From Chloroflexota bacterium (GTDB lineage Bacteria > Chloroflexota > Anaerolineae > Aggregatilineales > Phototrophicaceae), in contig JAPOYS010000129.1 of NCBI GenBank assembly GCA_026706455.1, forward strand, positions 1-64,000: a stretch of 64,000 nucleotides of DNA, given 5' to 3'. The notes beneath the pieces were generated by a model. That model did not search any database. It was not told where the DNA came from and worked only from the letters and a program-made list of their open reading frames with translations. The position numbers and the translations under genes were made by a program. This document shows positions 27,036 through 37,725 of this stretch, piece after piece. Numbering within the stretch: the stretch's first letter is position 1; every line of letters begins with the position of its first letter.

Positions 27036-28022
27036 CTACAGGATCTCCTTGACTGCGTCGACAACCTTTTGCGCGTCGGGCAGGGCGAGCAGTTCAATAT
27101 CTTTCGAGTAGGGCAGGGGAACATCCTCGGCCGCGACGCGCTTGATAGGCGCGTCCATGTAATCAAACATGCGCTCCTGCAAGTTGGCGGCGATCTCCCC
27201 GCCGAAGCTGTACATGGGCAGCGACTCTTCGACGATGACGCAGCGATTCGTCTTCTTGAAGCTCTTATACACCAGTTCCATATCCAGCGGGCGCAGCCAA
27301 CGCAGATCGACCACTTCGGCTTCGACGCCGTCGCGCGCCAGTTGACGAGCCGCCTGCAGCGCCCAATCGACGCCGCGCGCGTAAGCGACCAGCGTGACAT
27401 CGGCGCCCTCGCGCTTGATGTCGCCCTTGCCGATGGGTATCAGGTAGTCCTCGTCAAGGTCATCGGGCATTGGGCTGGGCTTGGGATAAAGCGCGATGCT
27501 CTCCGTGAAAAGCACCGGATTGTCATCGCGAATCGAGGCTTTCAGCATGCCGTAGGCGTCCAGCGAATTGGACGGGCAGCCGACAAAGAGGCCGGGGAAG
27601 TGGGCGAAGATCGGCTCAGGCGCGTGTGAATGGGAGGCGGTCGCTTGGTTGCCCCAGCCGCTGGCCGCGCGATATACCAGCGGGACCTTGAACATGCCGT
27701 CAAAGAAGTAGCGGACTTTGGCCGCGTGATTGGCGATGGCGTCCAGCGCCAGGAAGGCGAAGTTGATGGTCATGAATTCGGCCACCGGTCGCAAGCCGGC
27801 CATGGCCGCGCCCACCGCCAAGCCGCCGATCGCCATTTCGCTGATGGGCGTATCGCGGACGCGCCGCTCGCCGAATTCCTCCAGGAAGCCGCGCGTCACC
27901 CGGTGCGTGCCTTGCCAGTAAGCTACCTCTTCGCCCATGACGAAGACATCCTCGTCGCGCTGCATTTCTTCTCGCAGCGCCCGGCGGATGGCTTCCCGCA
28001 TGGCGACGTTTCTAGCTGCCAT
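27036..28022 (-). CDS. 2-oxoacid dehydrogenase E1 beta subunit
   Basis: The 328-residue transketolase-like subunit forms the TPP-dependent E1 heterotetramer with the E1alpha upstream. Typical blocks are MGEEVAYWQGTHRVTRGF (cofactor-contacting Glu), RVRDTPISEMAIGGLAVGAA, and the C-terminal LRWLRPLDMELVYKSFKKT. Family length is normal. It is separated from E1alpha by 122 bases that include a hairpin repeat and abuts E2. Pyruvate is the most likely substrate by operon style, but acetoin or branched-chain keto acids are not excluded. Confidence 0.93.
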   Translation of the reverse strand: MAARNVAMREAIRRALREEMQRDEDVFVMGEEVAYWQGTHRVTRGFLEEFGERRVRDTPISEMAIGGLAVGAAMAGLRPVAEFMTINFAFLALDAIANHAAKVRYFFDGMFKVPLVYRAASGWGNQATASHSHAPEPIFAHFPGLFVGCPSNSLDAYGMLKASIRDDNPVLFTESIALYPKPSPMPDDLDEDYLIPIGKGDIKREGADVTLVAYARGVDWALQAARQLARDGVEAEVVDLRWLRPLDMELVYKSFKKTNRCVIVEESLPMYSFGGEIAANLQERMFDYMDAPIKRVAAEDVPLPYSKDIELLALPDAQKVVDAVKEIL

Positions 28023-28094
28023 TGGTTCTGCTTTCTCTATTGTGTATCTCGCGCGCTAGCCACCATCTCGCCCCGACGGATTCGCTTTGATTGC

Positions 28095-28120
28095 GGGCGA
28101 TTCACAGAATCGCCCCTACA
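28095..28120. repeat. REP-like hairpin inside the dehydrogenase operon
   Basis: GGGCGATTC (28095-28103), three bases, then GAATCGCCC (28107-28115) form a 9-bp stem followed by CTACA. The right arm matches the arm of the larger palindrome at 55905-55975 (TCGCCCCTACA), so both belong to one dispersed palindromic family. It lies in the E1alpha-E1beta spacer, where it could attenuate or stabilise mRNA. No T-run follows. Confidence 0.6.
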
Positions 28121-28144
28121 GATTTGTTGCGCTGGCGGGCAAAC

Positions 28145-30255
<2,111 letters not shown>

Positions 30256-30264
30256 GGAAGAAAA

Positions 30265-30480
30265 ATGGCAAACGATTGCTCTATACACGCCGGCCAGCAT
30301 AATGAGTTTCAGCGCAGAAAACTTGATGAAATCATGGGGAAGCTACCGGAGAATCAGTCCGGTGGCGGTCGACACAAATGTACGTATTGCGCATACGAAC
30401 AAGGCTATGCGGACGGGATCAAAAGCGCCGGAAACAAGCTCAAGGAATTGCTGGACAAGTTTCTGGTCGGCTTACAGTAG
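30265..30480 (+). CDS. Small CxxC protein downstream of the methylase
   Basis: The 71-residue protein has a CSIHAGQH N terminus, then RHKCTYCAYEQGYADG, then a helical tail (LKELLDKFL). Two Cys in KCTYC with an upstream Cys/His pair could form a small zinc site. It begins ten bases after the methylase stop, so it was probably co-transcribed with it. Position suggests a restriction-modification accessory protein, but that is inference, and no restriction enzyme gene is next to it. Confidence 0.6.
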   Translation: MANDCSIHAGQHNEFQRRKLDEIMGKLPENQSGGGRHKCTYCAYEQGYADGIKSAGNKLKELLDKFLVGLQ

Positions 30481-30521
30481 AGACGGATTTACAGAACTTG
30501 GTTATGTGAGGAAGTCTGTAG

Positions 30522-30794
30522 TTATAGGGCATTATCTTCAGGATTCGCGTCACCATATCCCAGCCGACCGCGCAGCCAGGCGAGCGACTCCCGGATAGAC
30601 GAAACTTCCCCGCGAACCGAGGTAACCTCACCGCGCAGAGAGTTAAACTCCCCGCTTAGGTTGTTGATGTCGCCTTTCAGCGAATCGTTGACGCGGTCAA
30701 TCTTCGCGTCCAACCGATTGATGTCGTTGCGCAGCCAAAGAAATACCGCGATGACGGTGCCCACTGTGATGAGAAATTGCGCATTGGGGTCCAA
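30522..30794 (-). CDS. Small membrane-anchored coiled-coil protein
   Basis: The 90-residue protein has one N-terminal TM helix (LITVGTVIAVFLWL, about 8-21) followed by heptad-like repeats with Leu/Val/Ile spacing (NRLDAKIDRVNDSLKGD, SLRGEVTSVRGEV), which predict a coiled coil. Such short anchored coiled coils are common but functionally unassigned. It is convergent with the methylase-associated gene. Confidence 0.55.
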   Translation of the reverse strand: MDPNAQFLITVGTVIAVFLWLRNDINRLDAKIDRVNDSLKGDINNLSGEFNSLRGEVTSVRGEVSSIRESLAWLRGRLGYGDANPEDNAL

Positions 30795-30872
30795 GGGCTG
30801 GCTCCTAGGTGATCCAGATATCCTAGTTCAGATTATGGCGCAATTGCAAACCTGGGTCAACCAGGGGAACCT

Positions 30873-31223
30873 CTATTTCTCCCCATCCCCCTCGCCGCCG
30901 CCCAGCAAGCCAGCCACTACCACCACAACCGCCGAGCCCAGCGCGCCGATGACAATCCCGCCGATGAAGGGCAGCTTGACCAAGCCGGTGATGCCGAAGA
31001 TAGCTGCCAGCAGCGAGCCGACGAAGCCGCCGACCAAGCCCAGCAGGATATTGCCCAGCAAACCATAGCCCTCGCCCTGAAGCAGCTTGCCGGCCAGGTA
31101 GCCGCTGGCGCCCCAAACGAAGAGCGAGAGCGCCAAGCCGATCAGCTTGCCCAACATGCCGGGCAGAAACATCAGTACCAGAAATAATGCGATGGCCAGC
31201 CCTAGGCCCAGCTTGAATTTCAT
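30873..31223 (-). CDS. GlsB/YeaQ/YmgE-like (transglycosylase-associated) membrane protein
   Basis: The 116-residue protein is almost entirely hydrophobic with Gly-rich helices (LFVWGASGYLAGKLLQG, GLLGNILLGLVGGFVGSLL, IGGIVIGALGSAVVVVVAGLL). The GYLAGKLLxGxGYGLLGNI block is the signature of the YeaQ/GlsB stress-linked family. A short acidic tail ends it. A GAGG four bases before the ATG supports the start. An extra N-terminal TM helix is present compared with the usual 80-85 residue members. Confidence 0.8.
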   Translation of the reverse strand: MKFKLGLGLAIALFLVLMFLPGMLGKLIGLALSLFVWGASGYLAGKLLQGEGYGLLGNILLGLVGGFVGSLLAAIFGITGLVKLPFIGGIVIGALGSAVVVVVAGLLGGGEGDGEK

Positions 31224-31382
31224 GTTTCCTCGCCTCTCTCCAACTTCTATAGTATACGCGAATCTGTCAAGCGCGGTTGCGACGGCGGGAAGGCGGCGGC
31301 CAAACTTAGCAATGTAGCTAATCTTACGCTATGATTTTAGTGGTTGAGTGAATCGTATGGATCCGCAAACCTGAGCGGCAGC

Positions 31383-33524
31383 ATGATCGATGCAATGGAC
31401 GAGCGGGCGCCGGAACTGACGCCCGAGAATTTCATCAATCGCGAACTGAGCACGATCGACTTTCAGAAGCGCGTATTGGCGCTGGCGGAGGACGTATCGA
31501 CGCCGCTGCTTGAGCGCGTCAAGTTCATCGCCATCGTCGGCAACAACCTCGACGAGTTTTACATGGTGCGCGTGGGCGCCTATTTTCAGCGGCTGCATTT
31601 CAACAACCCGACCATGCGGCCCGATGGCATCACACCGATGCAGCTGCTGCGGCGCATCCACGATGAAGTCTCGGAGCTCATCGCGCGGCAGCGGCGCGTC
31701 CGGCGCGAAGTCTTTGACCTGCTCGCGCATGAGGGCGTGCGCTTCCTCACGACGGACCAGCTCAGCGAGAGTGAGCGCGACGCTATCACCTACTACTTCC
31801 GCTCCGAGGTCTATCCGCTTTTGACGCCGCTGGCTGTCGATCATGCGCGCCCTTTTCCCTTCATCTCAAACTTGAGCTTGAATCTGGGCGTGTATCTGAG
31901 GCGCGCCAATGGCGATCTGGATTCGGGCATAGACTTTGCGCGCATCAAGGTGCCGGTCGATATCCTGCCGCGCATCGTCCACCTCGAGCAGGTCTTGACG
32001 AGTTACACCGGCGAAGTGCACGATGGTTACCATTTCCTTTGGATCGAAGACATCATCGCCGATTATCTGACTGATTTGTTCCCGGGCATGCGGATCATGG
32101 AAGCCTTCCCCTTCCGCATCTTGCGCAACGCCGATATCGATTTCGAACATGAACAAGATGAAGACCTGTTGGATGTGAAGTCGATCATCGAGCAGGGGGT
32201 CAAGGAGCGGCGCTTCGGCTCGGTTGTGCGTTTGAGCGTGCCGGCCGGCATCAGCGAGCGCATGCTGAACCGGCTCGCGAGCTCGCTGGAGGTGCCGTCG
32301 ACGCGCGAGGTCTTTCGCATCGACGGCAAGCTGGGCTCGGCCGACCTCTTCAACTTGATGCAGGTCGATCGTCCCGATTTGAAAGACCCGCCCTATGTGC
32401 CGCGGCTGGCAAAGCCATTCGCGCAATCAGCTGATTTCTTCGAGGTGATTCGCAAGCAAGACGTCATCGTGCACCATCCCTACGATTCCTTTTCGCCGGT
32501 CGAAGACTTTTTCAAGCGGGCGGCGCGCGATCCCGATGTGCTGGCGATCAAAACCGCCCTGTACCGCGTCGGCAAAAACTCGCCGGTGGTCAATAATTTG
32601 CTGGAGGCGCGCGACAATGAGAAGCAAGTCACCGTACTGGTCGAACTCAAAGCGCGCTTCGACGAGGAGAACAATCTGGAGTGGGTGACGGCGCTGGAGG
32701 ACAAGGGCGTGCACGTCATCTACGGCGTTGAGGAGTTGCCGGTCAAGACGCACGCCAAGATTTCGCTGGTCGTCCGGCGCGAGCGCGATGGCATGCGCCG
32801 CTACGTACACCTGGGCACCGGCAATTACAACGCCGCCACCGCGCGTCTCTACGCCGACATCGGGCTCTTCACCTGCAACGAGCAAATCGCCGATGACGCC
32901 TCGCGCTTGTTCAATCGCCTGACGGGTTACGCGCCCGATACGACTTACAATCATCTGCTGGTGGCGCCGGAGTACCTGCAGAATTCCTTGCTCGCGCTGA
33001 TGGACAATGAGATTGAGGCGGCGCGGCGGGGAAAAGACGCGCGCCTGATTTTCAAGATGAATCAGTTGGAAGAAGATCGCATCATTCAGAAACTGTATCA
33101 GGCGTCGCAAGCGGGCGTGCGGATCGATTTGATCGTGCGGGGTTTGTGCTGCCTGCGGCCGGGCGTGCCCGGGCTCAGCGAGAACATTCGAGTCAAAAGC
33201 ATCGTGGGCCGCTATCTCGAGCACAGCCGCATCTATTACTTCCGCAATGCGCCCGAGCATCGCCAACTCTTCATGGGCAGCGCTGATCTAATGCGCCGCA
33301 ACCTGCTGAATCGCGTGGAGGTGGTCTTCCCGGTGCTCGACCCGCGGATTCAATGGCGCGTCCTGCGCATCCTGCAGACGGATCTGCAAGATGTGAAGAA
33401 TTCCTGGGAATTGCGCGGCGACGCCAGCTATGAACGTCTGTGGGACACGGAAGATGTGAACGCCTTCAATTCACACGCGCAATTCATGCAGGACAGCTTC
33501 GGCCTCTGCGAGACGCCGGACTGA
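31383..33524 (+). CDS. ppk1: Polyphosphate kinase 1
   Basis: The protein (about 713 residues) makes polyphosphate from ATP through an autophosphorylated His. All PPK1 blocks are visible: the N-terminal NRELSTIDFQKRVLALA, the central VKTHAKISLVVRRE with the phospho-His, HLGTGNYNAATARLY, and the C-terminal GSADLMRRNLLNRVEVVFPV. Length is normal. The start is probably ATG 31383 or 31395; an in-frame TTG at 31344 gives 13 extra residues and has no better ribosome site. It is monocistronic, ending at a hairpin terminator. Confidence 0.96.
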   Translation: MIDAMDERAPELTPENFINRELSTIDFQKRVLALAEDVSTPLLERVKFIAIVGNNLDEFYMVRVGAYFQRLHFNNPTMRPDGITPMQLLRRIHDEVSELIARQRRVRREVFDLLAHEGVRFLTTDQLSESERDAITYYFRSEVYPLLTPLAVDHARPFPFISNLSLNLGVYLRRANGDLDSGIDFARIKVPVDILPRIVHLEQVLTSYTGEVHDGYHFLWIEDIIADYLTDLFPGMRIMEAFPFRILRNADIDFEHEQDEDLLDVKSIIEQGVKERRFGSVVRLSVPAGISERMLNRLASSLEVPSTREVFRIDGKLGSADLFNLMQVDRPDLKDPPYVPRLAKPFAQSADFFEVIRKQDVIVHHPYDSFSPVEDFFKRAARDPDVLAIKTALYRVGKNSPVVNNLLEARDNEKQVTVLVELKARFDEENNLEWVTALEDKGVHVIYGVEELPVKTHAKISLVVRRERDGMRRYVHLGTGNYNAATARLYADIGLFTCNEQIADDASRLFNRLTGYAPDTTYNHLLVAPEYLQNSLLALMDNEIEAARRGKDARLIFKMNQLEEDRIIQKLYQASQAGVRIDLIVRGLCCLRPGVPGLSENIRVKSIVGRYLEHSRIYYFRNAPEHRQLFMGSADLMRRNLLNRVEVVFPVLDPRIQWRVLRILQTDLQDVKNSWELRGDASYERLWDTEDVNAFNSHAQFMQDSFGLCETPD

Positions 33525-33569
33525 GGTTGGTATTGCCTAAGCGACCCGCGCGACAAATGCTGCATGAAG

Positions 33570-33600
33570 AGGCGACTCACCGAGCCGCCTTTCAAATTCG
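33570..33600 (+). terminator. Terminator-like hairpin after ppk1
   Basis: AGGCGACTC (33570-33578) pairs with GAGCCGCCT (33582-33590) with one mismatch around a 3-base loop, followed by TTCAAATT. It lies between convergent genes and may act on both strands. Confidence 0.5.
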
Positions 33601-33621
33601 TTAACTGGTCTCCCGTATGCC

Positions 33622-35067
33622 CTAGTCTTCGTCGGGGAAGCGATACTCGACGGTGTAGGTCAGTTTTTCTTCCGCGCCTGGCGGCACTGCCAGTGCAAAT
33701 TCGATGCTGGCGGCATCCACCTTTACGAAGGGCGCCGAGCTTTCGATGATTTGCCAGTCGCGCCAGCGGTACAGCCGCTCGGGCAATCGAATCGTAACCG
33801 TTTCGTCTTTGCGGTTGAACAGGCGAATTTCGAAGGATTCGCGGGCGACGCGGCGCGAGACGAAATCGAAGTCGGTTTGAATGCGTTCGCCCGTCAAGTC
33901 GAAAGCCGCGCCGAGCGCAAGCGACAGCGCTTCGCCCTTGGGACTGTGATCGATGACGCTCTCGCCGACGAGCAGACTGGCGCCATCGGCATCCGCCCGG
34001 TATACCCGCGCTCGTCCGGCGGGCAAGTCGGCGCCGAGGCCATTCTCATCGCCCGTGCTGAATTCGAGGTGACTCCAGACATCAGCGCTGGCGACGCCGC
34101 GGCCTTCAATATAGTCAATCGGCGAGTAGTAGCCGCGGAAGACGGGCGAGCTATCGAAGACGTAGGTGATATCGGCGGCGATACCCGCGCCGCGGATGAA
34201 TTCGATCTGCTTCGTTTCCTCATTCGCGATGCTGACGGGCCGCGCAATCGCGTAGAGCTTGTATTCGCTGAGGTCGCGTTGTTCAAAGCCCGCGCCACCA
34301 CCCATGTCGGCGTCTGCGCTCTGCGCAAACACCGCTCGTTCCTCGGCGAAGTCCGCTTCCTGCTCAATGCGGCTGATATCGCCGGCGACCAATTTCAGCG
34401 CGGCGTCTTGGTAGCTGCGTCCGCTGCCGTTGCTCAAAGTCACCAGCCCCGTTAGATCGAGGGCGGCCTCGTCCGCGCTGAGAAATACATTGTAATCTGC
34501 GGTCCAGTTCAAGCCGCCGGCCAGATAATTCAACTCAAAGTCATGCGGTCCGGCGCTTGTGCTGTTCAGCAGCAATTGCAGCGTCGGTCCGGCGTAAAGA
34601 TCAGCCGGCGGCGATGGGAACTGAAGGCTGCGGATATCGTCGAGTCTGATGAACACGATCTCCTGCGGACCGGCGCGCAGCGTAGCCTTTTCGCTGTCCA
34701 AGCGCAGCAGCTGGCCATCGTAGCGTTCGGCGCTGGACAGCGCAATCTCGACCGTCTCGCCGATATAACCCGCGAGCAAAGCGCCGGCGTCGCCGCGGTC
34801 ATAGCGGTAGCTCTGCTCTAATACGGTCGCGCCGACGGGATCGCTGAGCGACTTGACGTTGACCGATGCGGGAATGATCGTCGCGGCGACATCGCGCAGG
34901 GTAATGCTGTTCAGCCCTGTCTCAAGCGTCAACGTCCTGCCTTCGCGTATCAGGGCGGCGCCGGTGTTGTAGACTGTGAGCGAGACGTTCGCGCTGTTTT
35001 GCCCGCTGGTCATCATTACGCCACCGAAGAGCAAGACGGCTGCCAAAGCGAGAATGCGCATGCGCAT
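33622..35067 (-). CDS. Exported DUF4139-domain protein
   Basis: The 481-residue protein has a signal peptide (residues 1-22; ILALAAVLLFGGVMM), an N-terminal beta domain (LTVYNTGAALIREGRTL), and the DUF4139 core, recognisable from LNYLAGGLNWTADYNVFLS and LVTLSNGSGRSYQDAALKLVAGDI. Related proteins include mucoidy-inhibitor-A-like exported beta proteins of unknown activity. It follows the secreted-protein gene at 35080 after twelve bases, so it is the third gene of an operon that starts at 36668. Confidence 0.85.
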   Translation of the reverse strand: MRMRILALAAVLLFGGVMMTSGQNSANVSLTVYNTGAALIREGRTLTLETGLNSITLRDVAATIIPASVNVKSLSDPVGATVLEQSYRYDRGDAGALLAGYIGETVEIALSSAERYDGQLLRLDSEKATLRAGPQEIVFIRLDDIRSLQFPSPPADLYAGPTLQLLLNSTSAGPHDFELNYLAGGLNWTADYNVFLSADEAALDLTGLVTLSNGSGRSYQDAALKLVAGDISRIEQEADFAEERAVFAQSADADMGGGAGFEQRDLSEYKLYAIARPVSIANEETKQIEFIRGAGIAADITYVFDSSPVFRGYYSPIDYIEGRGVASADVWSHLEFSTGDENGLGADLPAGRARVYRADADGASLLVGESVIDHSPKGEALSLALGAAFDLTGERIQTDFDFVSRRVARESFEIRLFNRKDETVTIRLPERLYRWRDWQIIESSAPFVKVDAASIEFALAVPPGAEEKLTYTVEYRFPDED

Positions 35068-35079
35068 GAGGCGACTCCT

Positions 35080-36099
35080 TTATATGCGTACGGCTTGCGA
35101 GTGAGAATTGACGTTGATGGTGTAATCGCCGGGTTCAAAGGCGCCCTCCAGGCTTATGGTGTCGCGGTACGGTTTCAGGATCATGGGGCAGACGACATCG
35201 GCCGGCACGTTTCGGTATACCTCGATGTCAATCGTGCCGCCTTGGCGCCTCTGCTCCACCAATACCGGATACTCGCAGCCGTCGGGGTGTTCGCCCTGGA
35301 CGTCGAGACTGATCCGCAGCGGCCGGGACTCGCTGAAGTTGACATCGACGCGGAAGATATTTGTCAGAACTTTGTCGCTATCGTTCACCATTTGCTCCTC
35401 TAGCGCTTCTAGGCGAAAGGCATTCACTGACAATAACGTATCTGTTGGGGAAAAGGTTGCGGGCAAATCAATTATGTCGTCGACCGACACGGCAAGAGCG
35501 GCGCAAACTGTGTCGGCGTCGATGGCGTTAAAGACGCCAAGCATAGCGCCGGCGGCCGCATGCCGAAGCGAATAAATCTCGGGGGTGGCGCAGCCGACCG
35601 CCTGCCAGCCCTGAATCCGCAGGCGCGCGCCCGCTGACTCGTCCGCTTCCAACAATCGGACCTCATCAATCGTGACTGGCAGCAGAGTCAATTCTATATA
35701 GCGCGCGCTCTGAGAGCGGGCATCTCCCGGTTCTCCCAGCCAGACCTGATCGTTGACGATGATGGTAGGCGGATTCGCCTTTGAGTCCAGCGCGAGCGCA
35801 TGCTGGAAGGCCGTCTCCGCGTCGGCGCAGGGCGCGCCCTCCCGTATCTCCTGATATAGATGAATGTCGACATTCTGCGGAAAATATGTGATGCGCGTCC
35901 GCCATTTCACCTGACAGCTATGGCGCTGGATCCCGCTCAATTCCAGGACGAGCGGCGCATTTGGCTCGGCGCCCGCTGCGACTTCCAGCTTCTCGATCGT
36001 TGGCGCGACTCGTCGCGTCGTCGCGTCGTCGGGCGGCGCAATGTCGAGCAGGCCGAGAATGAGCATGATGGCGCCGAGTACAAGGTTGAGCTTAATCAT
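35080..36099 (-). CDS. Exported protein with repeated beta modules, unknown function
   Basis: About 339 residues from Met 36099. An N-terminal signal-anchor (LNLVLGAIMLILGLLD) is followed by three sequence segments that start similarly: APLVLELSGIQRHSCQVK, ARLRIQGWQAVGCAT and PLRISLDVQGEHPDGCEYP. Each has a Cys in the same place and ends near a VNVDIHLYQEI/TIDEVRL/TIDIEVYRNVP-like strand, which suggests a threefold internal repeat. It overlaps the upstream gene by ATGA and has a GGGAG ribosome site. I do not recognise the family. Confidence 0.6.
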   Translation of the reverse strand: MIKLNLVLGAIMLILGLLDIAPPDDATTRRVAPTIEKLEVAAGAEPNAPLVLELSGIQRHSCQVKWRTRITYFPQNVDIHLYQEIREGAPCADAETAFQHALALDSKANPPTIIVNDQVWLGEPGDARSQSARYIELTLLPVTIDEVRLLEADESAGARLRIQGWQAVGCATPEIYSLRHAAAGAMLGVFNAIDADTVCAALAVSVDDIIDLPATFSPTDTLLSVNAFRLEALEEQMVNDSDKVLTNIFRVDVNFSESRPLRISLDVQGEHPDGCEYPVLVEQRRQGGTIDIEVYRNVPADVVCPMILKPYRDTISLEGAFEPGDYTINVNSHSQAVRI

Positions 36100-36668
36100 C
36101 GTTGCCGCTCCCACTCTCCTTCGGCCAGGCGCCAGACCGCCGGCGTATCGTAGGCTTCATCCCAAGTAGTCGGGTGCGGAATGAGAGCCAGATACAGCGC
36201 GCCGGCGCAAGCGGCGCTCGGCTTCAGCAATGTATTCAAGAATCGATCCTGGGCCCGCCTGTCCTGGCACGCGACCAGCAGCTTGCCGTCCGCGGCGCCG
36301 CAGATGAGACGATTGATCGCGTAAAGCGCGGGCTTCCATTCGCGTGAAAAGTCGACCTCGATTTGCCAAAGCGCCTTGGCGACGTAGCGAAAGCTCTCCG
36401 ACTTGCGCGCGTCCGTCACCCCCTCGCCGATGCGGCAAACGGCAATATCGTACAGCAACTGATTCGACCCGAAGTCGGGCTGATTGCCGCGCTGCGAAGA
36501 AGCGAAGATACGATGCTCGCCGTCATCAAAGTTGATCTGCAACTGATCGATCAGGCGCCTGACGAAGGCGCGCTCACGGGCGCGGGTCAAGGAGCTGGCG
36601 GATGTGCCCATGACCAGCGCTTTGATCGCCGCGTTGAAGCTGGCGTCCATGAGACCGCTGATATCCAT
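36096..36668 (-). CDS. Hypothetical protein with possible PD-(D/E)XK-like nuclease fold
   Basis: The 190-residue protein has a helix with Glu (RARERAFVRRLIDQL), a strand containing Asp (QLLYDIAVCRI) and a strand WQIEVDFSREW with Glu and Asp. This order resembles PD-(D/E)XK nuclease cores, but the usual Lys is missing. The C-terminal half is helix/strand alternating (LICGAADGKLLVACQD). It is first in an operon with two exported beta proteins, which does not specially favour a nuclease. Function unknown. Confidence 0.5.
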   Translation of the reverse strand: MDISGLMDASFNAAIKALVMGTSASSLTRARERAFVRRLIDQLQINFDDGEHRIFASSQRGNQPDFGSNQLLYDIAVCRIGEGVTDARKSESFRYVAKALWQIEVDFSREWKPALYAINRLICGAADGKLLVACQDRRAQDRFLNTLLKPSAACAGALYLALIPHPTTWDEAYDTPAVWRLAEGEWERQR

Positions 36669-36868
36669 AAGACAATTATACTATTGTCGATTCGCGGGAA
36701 CTGTCGCGGGGACTGTGATTGGAGAGCAGCCGGGAATCGTCTCATGATGATCCCATGTCGCTGCTAGCAGGGCGAAGCCGCCACTATGACGAGCCGCGAC
36801 AATGAAGCGGACGCTGGGGTGATATACTACGTTCAGTGAGATGGAGTGGATCTTATGAAAGGGCAAAC

Positions 36869-37543
36869 TTGAAAAGTGTAGCGCCCGAAGTGTATTCGGC
36901 GCTGCCAAGCCTGGCGCGGCCGGCGGCGTATATCTGTGTGCTTCGCGATGTCGACAGCGACAGATATCGGATTGAGGCAACGTCTCAGCCGAAATCGTTG
37001 GTTGACAGGGTGTTGGCTGAGCAGCGGCGCGAATTTGGCTTGGAACTGCTTTCCATTGTGGAAACGGAAGATATCAATGTCAGCGAAGCGCGTCTGTTTG
37101 AGCGCCACCACGCTAGGCTGGGCGCGGCATGGCTGGCGCTCGACGACTACCAATTGCGCGAGCTGCAAAAATCCGACTTGCAGGTTTACGCCCACCACAG
37201 CCGCTATATTCGCCCCGAGCAACGGCGGCGGGGCATGACCGCCGTCAACGGTGAAGCTCAGCGGGCAATGGACAGGCCTGGGCGGCGAAGCTCAATGCTC
37301 AAGTCAGACCATCGACCGTCGCTGCGCTGGCATACTTATGGCGCGAGCGCGCTCAGACGCAATCGGAGCGGCCAAGCGGATCGGGTCGAAGGCAATCGCC
37401 TCAGCTTGCGAGAGACCATCGACAACGCTTTGACCGATCTCTGGCACAATCATCCTTGGAAATGCCTGCTCGTCCTTGCGCTGATTCTACTGTTCCTGCT
37501 GGCGACCGTTGATTGGTCTTGCAGCCCGCGCTTTGGCTGCTAG
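36869..37543 (+). CDS. GIY-YIG-like domain protein with C-terminal TM anchor
   Basis: About 224 residues. The N-terminal domain (about 12-105) follows the T5orf172/GIY-YIG pattern: LPSLARPAAYICVLRD, then YRIEA, then LFERHHARLGAAWLALDDYQL, but the YIG and catalytic Arg positions are not conserved, so it is probably not a nuclease. A basic linker leads to a C-terminal TM helix (CLLVLALILLFLLATV) and a short Cys-containing tail, giving an N-in membrane protein. I chose TTG 36869 because AAAGGG lies five bases upstream and the start matches its paralogues; GTG 36836 is the alternative. Confidence 0.6.
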   Translation: MKSVAPEVYSALPSLARPAAYICVLRDVDSDRYRIEATSQPKSLVDRVLAEQRREFGLELLSIVETEDINVSEARLFERHHARLGAAWLALDDYQLRELQKSDLQVYAHHSRYIRPEQRRRGMTAVNGEAQRAMDRPGRRSSMLKSDHRPSLRWHTYGASALRRNRSGQADRVEGNRLSLRETIDNALTDLWHNHPWKCLLVLALILLFLLATVDWSCSPRFGC

Positions 37544-37725
37544 ACCTCTCGATATGCGAAGCGCTGTGTGAACCAGTGGCAGACGCGCTACGAAACGCTG
37601 AGCGCCTCCTGCCCGGGCGCGCCGGGCAGAACTGAGTGGCGCGAAAGCGGAGGAACTGCCGAAGCCTTGCCAGTACCCGAAGGTGTTACAATCGGGCTGC
37701 GCGTTGAGGTCAGCCGGAGGAGAGC

